27,401 bases of DNA from Seminavis robusta (Eukaryota > Bacillariophyta > Bacillariophyceae > Naviculales > Naviculaceae): contig CAICTM010001536.1 in assembly GCA_903772945.1 (NCBI GenBank), positions 1 to 27,401 of the forward strand, in the 5' to 3' direction. This document shows positions 19,504-27,401 of this stretch, piece after piece. The notes beneath the pieces were generated by a model. It was not told where the DNA came from and did no database searches. It saw only the letters and a list, made by a program, of their open reading frames with translations. Numbering within the stretch: the stretch's first letter is position 1; each line of letters opens with the position of its first letter. Made by a program: the position numbers and the translations under genes.

Positions 19504-20654
19504 CTTCCTTCTTCCTTTCTTCTTCTTCTTCTTATGATTGGCTTCTTAAGACTTGACTTAGCTGATGCACTGCTGTCTTATCTTATCTCTTATCTTCTTG
19601 TGCTATTAGCTAGCTAAGTAGTACTCACTCGACTTGATGGTCCTTATATCCAGCTATATATCCAGAGCTCTATCCAGTCATATAATAGATCGATTGTGGA
19701 TGCAATTGGCGTTGCTGCTTCCCCGTGTTTTTGTTCTTCCGCTTCTGCTGCACATGTGATGGATGCATGGGTTCGCTTGGGCGGGAGGAAGCTTTTCGGC
19801 CGTCATTTCATTGGATCATTGGATGCAGTAGGGTTCAGGAAGTCACTCAATGAGTCACACCAAACTGCTTCCCACAACTCCCGCGGGGCTTCTTTGTCTA
19901 GTTTACAGACAAGATCCGTTGTCAACTGCAACTCTGCATGGACGGTGTGCATGACAGTGACACACCCACATGCCTATATCGTACCATCACAATTAACATG
20001 ACAGCCAATCCAATCAAATGATGTGATGGCTGGCTATACGGTACCAGCTGGCTCTAGCTATTCCTTCTTACTGGTGGGGGGATACTGTACGGGTTGTCCC
20101 TGAACAATTTTAAAAGACAAGGTTGATCCAATCCTGTGGCAGCCAGCCAAGATGCAACAATGTTAACCCAAGTCATCCTAACTTTCCCGTTGAACCTGAT
20201 ATCTAGTAGTACCTTGGAGATACGTATAGAGCAACTTGGTCTGCTGCCTGCATTGGAGGCGACATGACGGTGCCACAACATATGACAGCCAAAGTCGACA
20301 TCCGAGTATAGCTAGCTACCGATAGCTAAACTATAGCTAGTAGAGAAGCGAGACAGGAATAAGCAGGGCTTTGTGAGCATCCAGCCAAAGTGCCAACCGT
20401 ACCCGTACCCTTAAGCTACCGGTACCTGGTCCTAGTAGCTACTAGCCAAGAGGTGGCTTCAGCAAATGAATAAACTTTATCACTATAAGTTAAGAATTTT
20501 ATTCCTAAAGAGCCGAGAGCTGAGAATCAATAGTGACAGGAAGAACAACAGCAAAACTGTCAGCTCCTCCAGGTGCCGACACCAGGAATACTGTTCAGCT
20601 CTCAAGCTTTTTCAAAGTGGTGTCCCTTCTCGATTCGATTCGATCCAAGACAAA
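19504..20654. other. Intergenic, nothing firm
   Basis: Contains the presumed promoter of the ATG13-type gene; the coding-strand leader is GAAGAAG-rich. A 101-codon ATG-less frame at 19696-20001 has no support. TAGCTAGC and GGTACC-type palindromes recur, for example at 20400-20450. Confidence 0.5.
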
Positions 20655-22145
20655 CTAAACCGCCTCAATGCTCAAGATTTTGGCACTGGCTCTTGAGCAA
20701 CTCACAGCTGGCTGGTAACCAATAACATTGCTGCCTTCCAGATGAGCTCGCATATCGGAAACTGCCACAATGGTTGCTCCGCCATTGACACAGATGGACA
20801 AAGATCCATTGTCAGCGTTGCCCTCTGACAAATCAAGAGTCAAAGTGACATTGGAAGCTTTTCCAAACTTGGCAGCCGCACCAAGTGAAGAACCCATTGC
20901 ACCTTCAGATCTCTCACATCCCAAGTAACCATACACTCCCCAACAACCCTTTTGATCGCCACCAAACAAACCTGTTGGACGGAGAGTTTGTGTTGATTTT
21001 TTCACACCAAGCCAAACTGGAGCAGTTTGCTCCTCCTTCGTAGCAACTGTGTAGACAGTCCACTGATACTTGTGACCCAATACAAACGGATCCACATCAA
21101 AATAATCACTCTTCCAACCCGATGAATTCTCAAGAGTGGGGGAGTTGGCATTCTTCCATAGAAAAGGGTAATTAGGCATTGTGGCTTGTTTGGTACTGGG
21201 ATGGGTACCATGAACATTGAGAGTTTCTTTAATGGGGAGTGTGGGCATCTTCACATCCTTGCTGTTTTGCTTGACAATCTCAATGATATCTTCCTTGGTG
21301 ATTGTGGAGATCTTGGCTTCTTGAAAGCAGTGATTGAAAACATCAACAACATCATTTGTGGTGAGTGTGGATACGTTGGCTCCGTCAATGCAAATCTGGA
21401 CAATCTGACAAACATTGTCCTTGGTCAGGGGGGGCACATTGGTTTCTGGTAGGCAAGGCTGGGCAACATCAAGAGTATCGTCCTTGGGGAGTGTGGATGC
21501 TCTGTTGAGGTTCTGCAATAGAGTTGGTTGGAGACAGCTACCAAGATAAACCCCAGCCACAAAACAAAAGGCAAGAAGTAGAACGATTTTGCTCATTGTG
21601 AGCTGCAGTTCAATTTGCAGGCCTTGCGAATCAAACTTCTTTGACGTGAAGTTACTTCCAGTAAATGGGACAACCTCCAGCATCTGCTTGGTGGTGGGAG
21701 TGCTAACATCACGGGAGCTGTGCTGCTTAATCATCTGGAGAACATCTGCCTTTGTGAGTGTAGGCATGTTGTGGTCTTGATTGCTGTACCGGGCATGTTG
21801 CTGGACAATCTGGAGAACATCTTCCTTGGCAACTGTGACAATCTGCAGTACATCTTCCTTGGTAACTGTCGCAAGATTGTGGGAATCATAGGCACCGAGC
21901 TGAATGTCACCACAAATGTACCCAGCAGCAAACAACGCAAAGGCTATCAATATCCAGAATCGAGATGTTGTCACCGTGGTCTTCTTTGACTCGAATGCGG
22001 AATTGCTTCCGAAAAAGTCTCTCACTCTCTTGCAAACTCCATCCCCGGTTCCACTTCCAGCTCGACCGTCGAATCTCATGGTTGTGCCACCCAACGATGA
22101 GCGTCCATTGTCCGCAGTAGCGGTCGGCGAGGATGTGCCTGTCAT
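20655..22145 (-). CDS. Membrane protein with duplicated TM-stalk modules and C-terminal SPRY-like domain
   Basis: The start is placed at the ATG at 22145 (496 residues); the frame is open further upstream but without an ATG. Residues 1-61 are hydrophilic. TM1 is about 62-79 (FWILIAFALFAAGYICG) and TM2 about 186-205 (KIVLLLAFCFVAGVYLG). After each TM come several repeats of TLTKEDVLQIV type (91-161 and 216-311). GSN...SKK precedes both TMs, so residues ~49-161 and ~163-311 are duplicated modules. Residues ~343-496 resemble a SPRY/B30.2 beta-sandwich (GHKYQWTVYTV, GCWGVYGYLG, VTLTLDLSEG, GSLSICVNGG, YQPAVSCS), a protein-binding fold. With two TMs the SPRY-like part would face the same side as the N-terminus. 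Partner and role are unknown. Single exon. Confidence 0.8.
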   Translation of the reverse strand: MTGTSSPTATADNGRSSLGGTTMRFDGRAGSGTGDGVCKRVRDFFGSNSAFESKKTTVTTSRFWILIAFALFAAGYICGDIQLGAYDSHNLATVTKEDVLQIVTVAKEDVLQIVQQHARYSNQDHNMPTLTKADVLQMIKQHSSRDVSTPTTKQMLEVVPFTGSNFTSKKFDSQGLQIELQLTMSKIVLLLAFCFVAGVYLGSCLQPTLLQNLNRASTLPKDDTLDVAQPCLPETNVPPLTKDNVCQIVQICIDGANVSTLTTNDVVDVFNHCFQEAKISTITKEDIIEIVKQNSKDVKMPTLPIKETLNVHGTHPSTKQATMPNYPFLWKNANSPTLENSSGWKSDYFDVDPFVLGHKYQWTVYTVATKEEQTAPVWLGVKKSTQTLRPTGLFGGDQKGCWGVYGYLGCERSEGAMGSSLGAAAKFGKASNVTLTLDLSEGNADNGSLSICVNGGATIVAVSDMRAHLEGSNVIGYQPAVSCSRASAKILSIEAV

Positions 22146-23535
22146 TATCTTGCTTTCTCTTTTTGGTTGCTTTTTTTGTGGGCCGATGGCTTGCACGAGG
22201 TACTTCTTGGTCTGGAACTTATGTTCAAGGGTCTTGAGCGTTCAGCAGGTTTTTGTACGCAGACGCTGGCGTTGTGTGAGTGTCCACGGTTGCCGTACTC
22301 CTTGCAATGGGCCCAAGAATCGAATCAAGTCTGAACACACGGGACATGTGAGAGGGGTTTGCGTGTGGTGCGTTGTGGTAGTATTAGACTGCATATCGTA
22401 ATGGTACGGTACGGTACGGTACACTGGTCTCATAGTCAAGCATATCAAAACCAGAAACGTCAGATTCCTTGAACGCCCGCCCTGGCGGACCTCGGGCCTA
22501 GCTATAGGATCGTTTGCAATTGTCTGCCCGTGGGGCTTCGCCTTATTGCACCTCTCGTAACATCTGTCTCATTCCTTGTTTCTACTGAAGGGCGAGGAGA
22601 GTCAGAGTTGTCAATAGGTTAGCTATAAGGCGATGTTAGAAACTTAGAACGGAAGGATTCGTAGACCACATGTTTGACGAGATACGAAAACTCGATCTCC
22701 GGATATCCTGTATGAAGAACGACTGGTCTGTGCATGGTCTATCAATCGCCTCAACAGATTGAGCTACCATAGTAGAAGGAGCTTGCTCCCTTGCAAACTA
22801 CAGACAAAATCGTGTCAATCAGTTCTCACAAGAATAAGTGCCTCTCCTGAAGTTCTGCGGATGATGTAACCTTGCAGTCGTCTCATCAGTTCTAAAGTCG
22901 CACGGACGAGAACGGTGCCGCTTTTTGCGCCCACCACAAATCAGGTGGATGTGATAAAAACAAAAATTAAGAAAGCTTTATTTACCTCAGCTTTAATTAA
23001 CAAAACATGTGATTGTATAAGCTGCCAGAGTTGGATAAACTATACAGTTCGAGCTGATCCGAAGCTCACTCCGGTTCCGGTTCACAGAGCCCCCCCCCAC
23101 ACTTCCGTCTGATCCGCACCACAAAGGAAGGGAGGAAATCGTCCCATGAGAGCACAAGGAGCTAGCTAAAAGACACGAAGCCCTCTAATGAACTGTATGC
23201 CATGATTAATTTTCCGGGTTCTCGAGGACTAATATCGCTCAACGCGAGCCAAAGAAAGAGAAGGAAGCCTTTAAACACCGCGCAACGGTTCTTGATTCTT
23301 GAATAGGGCGTGCAGCAAGCGGCAGGAAATGATGAAGCCATCCATGGTCCATCGCCACTTATTTACAGCAATAAACTTTTACATATGCATCTACTTCTTT
23401 ACCATCTTGTTGTTGAGTAGCAAAGACATAACACAACCTTCCGCATCCCACAATGCAAACGTATTATGACATGAGATCCTGCGTGGTCCCTCATTTCTTT
23501 GTCCGCAGACACACCGGTAGACCTGCTACTCCTAA
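22146..23535. other. Intergenic, nothing recognised
   Basis: Upstream region of the SPRY-like gene and 3' flank of the VWFD gene. No gene is seen. It includes a GGTAC pentamer run and a nine-base C-run near 23090. Confidence 0.5.
22403..22422. repeat. (GGTAC)4 microsatellite
   Basis: Four consecutive GGTAC units, about 260 bp upstream of the SPRY-like gene's start codon. Confidence 0.9.
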
Positions 23536-24778
23536 TTAGAAAGCACCAGCCCCTGCAAGATCCAAGTCTCCAGTAGCCATGACATCATAGACGCACTGGT
23601 CCTTCAGGTCTCCCCAGTGCTCACAGGCCTTGTCTGCTGCTTCCATGGCCGTGGATTCACCAAGACGACGACGTCCAACCTTTATAGCACTAGGCATGAT
23701 ACAAGTAGCTGGATGCTGGGGAAATCGATTGGCCTGAAAGAGCTTGGGCTCAGTTTCCAGAACTTGCCATTCATTTCCAAAAGCATTCGCATCTGACAAG
23801 AAAGTTCCGTTGCGGGCATCCCACTTGCCAGAGCCAAACTCTCCCAATAGACCCTTGCTGCTGCCATAATCTTCAAAGCTGGCACCAACAGTCTTGACAC
23901 TGACAAGGTCCTTGAAGGATTGGATCACAATCTGCTTTCCAGCTCCAAGTTCAATTGTAAACACATCCTGCTTTGAGTTGACCTTTTCATGGTTGATCGT
24001 GAACCTGTCAATTGTATCCAACTCCGCATTGGAGATGCCATTCCACATGTAGCCACCATATTCACCAACCTCAAGAACATCTTCACCAATTCGAACAGCC
24101 ACAGACTCAATGAAGGAATACTGGTAGCGGGCCTTTGTCCTGATGTGGATATCCAATCCAGTTCCTTCCTCAAAGGAGGGACTGCTGAGGAAGACCAAAT
24201 CACATTCTCCATGGAAGTCGTACCACTTGCCCACCCATGTCTTGAAGTGAGGGTCCCCAGTTCCGGCTCCATCGCAGCCTCCACGATACATACAAGGAGG
24301 ACACGTGGAACGAGTCCATCGGAAGGATCCACCTTGTCCCCACACTTCATACGTGACATCGACATACAAATCCTCGGCAATCAAGTGAAAGACTTGGATG
24401 TGTGTGCCTTGAGAAAACATAAATCCAGGTCCTTGATGTTGACCGGGGATGAAATCATTGCCGTTGTGTGAATCCACAAAGCCCTCAAACTGTGTCTGCG
24501 GTAGTGCCGACAGCGAATTCAACACCAGATGGCTCCTGTCGACGAGCTGGAGTTTGGCCATCAACCACATTGAAGATTGCATACCTGTCCCATCTGGCCA
24601 GTCGAACACTTGGCGTGATTTCATCTTGGTTTGCCGGGTCGGTCCTATCGGCATAAGGTAGCTTTTGAAAAGTGATGCGAGGACCATTGCAGATTTTGTG
24701 AGCAGGCACAAACTCTAAGGTGTACGGAAGCTGGGCCATTGCAAACGGCAGGAACAAGAAAGCAACCAGAAAGTTCAT
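23536..24778 (-). CDS. Secreted protein with von Willebrand factor type D domain
   Basis: The ATG at 24778 opens a signal peptide (MNFLVAFLFLPFAMA, cleavage expected near AMA-QL). The first frame stops at TGA 24485, while the rest is one frame off. A 49-nt intron, 24584-24536 (GTATGC...CGACAG), restores the frame and gives 397 residues: exon 1 is 24778-24585, exon 2 24535-23536. Residues ~157-300 are a VWFD domain: GTGDPHFKTWVGKWYDFHGE, CDLVFL, LDIHIRTK, SVAVRIGEDVLEV, GLLGEFGSGKWDARNG. In animal proteins this domain binds calcium and forms assemblies; diatoms have many secreted versions. The C-terminus (ACEHWGDLKDQCVYDVMATG) has paired Cys. The intron is shorter than the other two here, so a one-base error or mutation is the alternative. 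Likely extracellular or cell-wall associated. Confidence 0.8.
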
Positions 24779-25126
24779 GGCTTTGTTTGAAAATGGATGA
24801 TCTGGACCACTGAAGGGAAACAAAAGAAAAAATGAGGTGTGTCAACATGAAACCGTGCTATCCTGGATCCTGGGCGTCCCTTTGAGGGCATGTGTGACCG
24901 GTCGCAATGCGAAACAACTCGGATGGTCGGGGAAGAAAGCGCTTGTCCCAGTTGCAATAAGAATTAACAGCAGGTTTTGGGAGATTATTGAGATAAAGAG
25001 ACTCGTAGCCTTTCATGTCCTTCCCAAGAAGACACATTCCACAACAGTTACTGTACCCGGACCATGTTCAAGGTAGAAGGGGTTTAGAGTAGGGAAATTA
25101 TCTACGGAAGCCAGCCGGGGCCAGGC
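24779..25126. other. Intergenic, nothing recognised
   Basis: Presumed promoter of the VWFD gene and 3' flank of the retroelement remnant. No gene or motif is seen. Confidence 0.4.
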
Positions 25127-25418
25127 TTAAGCAAAGAACAGTCGAAATTCAGGACTAGGTTCTGAGGGATCAGGGGCAAGAAATTGAGGACCATTACGGG
25201 GGGCAAAGGGTTTGGCTTTGCGGGATCCACGGAGACATAAATGGGTAGCTTTCACAAGGGCAATTGAGATACGGGTCTGCATGAAGAACATCATTTGAGA
25301 GTAGGAAAATTGAGTTTTGGAGGCAGTAGCAGAAGCAAGGCGTTGTAAGAGAGTCTTGGCTTGAGGGGCAAGCATGCCATCCACTGAAACAACAAAGGGG
25401 TGCAAGCCCTCACTCTAC
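25127..25418 (-). pseudogene. C-terminal fragment of a retroelement ORF
   Basis: The open frame starts after a stop near 25418, without an ATG at its beginning, and reads SEGLHPFVVSVDGMLAPQAK, TLLQRLASATASK, FFMQTRISIALVKATHLCLR GSR, then an ordinary stop at 25127. The pattern (PFVVSVDG, a leucine-rich helix, ISIALVKATHLCLRGSR) resembles, from memory, the conserved tail that follows the reverse transcriptase in retroelement ORFs of diatoms. The reverse transcriptase itself is missing, so this is a truncated remnant. It has no other support in the window, and the family name is uncertain. Confidence 0.45.
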
Positions 25419-25719
25419 TAGATAGCTCTAGCTAGCGAGCTATGCATCTAGCTGGGGCTGGATCTTATCAGCATTGCCCTTGCTCCACAAGCTACAATAC
25501 TTTGTGCCTCCGTGGTTCTAATATGAGTTCCTGTGATTGTACCGCCCTGGCCTTCTTGGCTAAATCTCTTGCCTTTCGCTTTTTTTTAGTTGCTGGTTCC
25601 CTAGCTTCCTCCCTTCCTTCTCTTCTGCTCTGTTATGGGATCCCTCGCTCACTCTCACGGCTGCACTCACCGTCCTCCTGGTTCCTTCCTAAGCGGATAC
25701 CGCACCCCTGCTGTGAGCA

Positions 25720-26175
25720 AATGAGGGTACGCTATGGAAGGACCCCGCTGATGAGATACTTCGATATCAAGACAATCGATAAAGCAGCACCGGATAAAAA
25801 AGAAATGCTGTCTCAGCTTCAAGGAAAGCCAGCCGCCGAAGCTCCAGCAGGAGATCACAATGATCCATTTTCAACACAGCCGGCTGATCCCACCATAAAA
25901 TACGGGGCAAGAAACAGCACTGCATGGCGGCAGAGGGAAACATCCGTCGCAAGTCCACTAAAGGGACGAACCTTCACCAATTGCATGAAGATACCGCAAC
26001 GACCCTGATTCACGCCAGGTGTGTCAAAGATCCAACAAGACGAGCAATGATTCAAAGCAACTCGCACAAGTATGGATATGTACCCGGCAAGCTTCAACAC
26101 AAGACAGGTAGAGAAGCAGACCCGGTGTCTCGAACAACCGCCTCGACGGACGGATGGCCAAAACCCTTGCACTAG
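25720..26175 (+). pseudogene. Possible degraded ORF in two frames
   Basis: From the ATG at 25720 (MRVRYGRTPLMRYFDIKTID) a plus-strand frame of protein-like composition runs to about 25920. Around there sense appears to pass to a second frame, beginning IRRKSTKGTNLHQLHEDTAT and ending at the stop at 26173-26175. Both parts are hydrophilic and lack homopolymers. No domain is recognised. The neighbouring retroelement fragment suggests transposon debris. The call rests on composition only. Confidence 0.22.
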
Positions 26176-26195
26176 TTCCTCTTCTGTTCGTGTCC

Positions 26196-27170
26196 TTATG
26201 GTTCTGCTTTACGAGAGATGCGACAAAAGACCACTTCCGAAGGGAACACCAACTCGTCATCTGGTCCGTCTCCAACCTCCACGTGCTCTTTGCCCCACGA
26301 TTGAAGGAGTTTCCAAACCGCCTGACAGTCACTCTTGTCAGTGGCCATGGGCAAGAAATTCAACAAGGTCGCCACACTGGGAAATCGGATTGGAATGGTG
26401 CGAGTTTCAAAAGATGACAACTGCACAGCCACATTCTCGACTTTATCCACAATGCACTGAAAGTTCTCCTTGCGAGACATTGTGAAGGAACCTCTGGGAG
26501 ATTGTGGGTTGCCATCATCTTCGTCTATAATCCCCAACTCGCAGATATCTTTGGTCGAGTCTGCCGATCCCTTCCATTTCCCAAACGTCTTGATGGCTCT
26601 CAGAAATCCCACTTTGGATTGCTGCCCCCAAGTCACCAACAGCAAATGAGGAGCCATTTCCAAGAAAGCAGTTACCAATTCCACACGACGTGGAAAATCC
26701 ACATAATGCATAACAAAGGCGGATACCACCAAATCCAAACTAGTGGTAGTTGTAAGGCCTGCGATTTGAGCCTTGAAGTCCACCATGGAAATATCGCGAC
26801 GAACATGGTGAAACACAATGCGATCTTGTGCAGATGCTTCTTCGGCCCGCTTTTTGGCAATCTCCAGCATCGGCTTGGTAGAGTCGACACCCAGAACCTT
26901 TTTCATGCCAGAGATTCCCTTCAATAGTGTCAAGGCTGGTTCTCCTGGTCCGCATCCATAATCCATCAGACACCGAGGAGGATCAGTGGCGCCGTCCAGT
27001 ACCTCGGCGACCGCCTTGTAAATGGGGTCAAAGCTGGGCACCAGCACTTTGACATAAGAGTCCGCTAACACAGTCCACTCATCTGCTGCCTCTTCCTCGT
27101 CTTCTTCTGATTTGGCCCTCTTGGATGGGGGCTCTCCTCCTTCCTCCTTGCTTTCCTTGGTGTCGGACAT
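26196..27170 (-). CDS. Class I SAM-dependent methyltransferase
   Basis: 324 residues from the ATG at 27170; single exon. Residues 1-30 are charged, with a possible nuclear signal (PPSKRAK) followed by an acidic run. A Rossmann-type methyltransferase domain follows. Motif I, the S-adenosylmethionine-binding glycine loop, is LMDYGCGPGEPAL at 68-80. The acidic end of strand 2 is GVDSTKPML at 94-102 (Asp96). Strand 4 is LDLVVSAFVMHYVD at 145-158 and strand 5 LEMAPHLLLVTWG at 170-182. The fold is that of Methyltransf_11/25 proteins, which methylate small molecules or proteins; the substrate cannot be read from sequence. The C-terminal half (residues ~190-324) probably holds substrate-binding elements. 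Ends 20 bp from the plus-strand remnant. Confidence 0.88.
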   Translation of the reverse strand: MSDTKESKEEGGEPPSKRAKSEEDEEEAADEWTVLADSYVKVLVPSFDPIYKAVAEVLDGATDPPRCLMDYGCGPGEPALTLLKGISGMKKVLGVDSTKPMLEIAKKRAEEASAQDRIVFHHVRRDISMVDFKAQIAGLTTTTSLDLVVSAFVMHYVDFPRRVELVTAFLEMAPHLLLVTWGQQSKVGFLRAIKTFGKWKGSADSTKDICELGIIDEDDGNPQSPRGSFTMSRKENFQCIVDKVENVAVQLSSFETRTIPIRFPSVATLLNFLPMATDKSDCQAVWKLLQSWGKEHVEVGDGPDDELVFPSEVVFCRISRKAEP

Positions 27171-27401
27171 GGTCTCTCCTCACTAACAACTCGTTACGTC
27201 GAAAATAGAAGTACAGCAGCAGGAGGAGTGTGTTGGTCTATAGTGTTGTCGCGGCTTTGATCTGCTCGATCTTCCAAAAAAATTCATATGCCCCCTGGGT
27301 CGTCTCCGTTTCCAGTACTAGTTTAACTTGTCTACTAATACAGGATAATGGTGAATAGAATCGAATGAATCATGTGGCTTATATTTAGGGTTTAGGTTTT
27401 G

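Noticed and set aside
22720..22790. tRNA-like D-arm on the minus strand (TAGCTCAATCTGTTGAG)
   Set aside because: No matching acceptor end, anticodon arm or T-arm (GGTTCRA) in the right positions.
27380..27401. TTTAGGGTTTAGG at the right edge resembling telomere repeats
   Set aside because: Only about two imperfect units; too short to be telomeric.

Overview
This looks like nuclear DNA from a pennate diatom, or a close stramenopile relative. The evidence is a DUF6824 gene (a family expanded in diatoms), a single-pass membrane protein with an extracellular plant-type LRR domain, a secreted VWFD protein, spliceosomal GT-AG introns of 93 and 126 nt plus a probable one of 49 nt, C/A-rich leaders before start codons, and several decayed transposons. 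A Seminavis-like benthic diatom is my best guess, from memory of the family types and not from a search. There are no operons or bacterial signals.

Layout. 1-2600 is transposon debris: low-complexity minus-strand reading frames running off the left edge, a tandemly duplicated leader, and the broken 3' end of a plus-strand tyrosine recombinase. 3004-5679 (-) is an LRR membrane protein; about 300 bp upstream of its start lies a cluster of inverted repeats. 7757-8425 (+) is a small four-helix membrane protein. 8804-9396 (-) is a frameshifted, unidentified coding stretch. 10237-12529 is a sharply bounded hAT transposon with perfect 18-bp terminal inverted repeats, a perfect 8-bp target duplication, dense subterminal motif arrays, an internal ~172-bp minisatellite and only the C-terminal third of a transposase. 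12538-14747 has no convincing gene but holds a five-copy periodic motif. 14748-15764 (+) is a two-exon DUF6824 protein. 16645-19503 (-) is a two-exon ATG13-type HORMA protein with a very long Q/N/H-rich tail. 20655-22145 (-) is a membrane protein with a duplicated TM-plus-stalk module and a C-terminal SPRY-like domain. 23536-24778 (-) is a secreted VWFD protein. 25127-25418 (-) is a retroelement tail. 26196-27170 (-) is a class I methyltransferase.

The host genes do not form one pathway. ATG13 would act in autophagy initiation. The LRR, SPRY and VWFD proteins are surface or secreted proteins. The DUF6824 protein is probably nuclear. The intergenic DNA is rich in short palindromes built on GTAC and GCTAGC. 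The strongest signal beyond ordinary genes is the hAT element, followed by the periodic motif at 13478-13950 and the hairpin cluster at 5931-6147.
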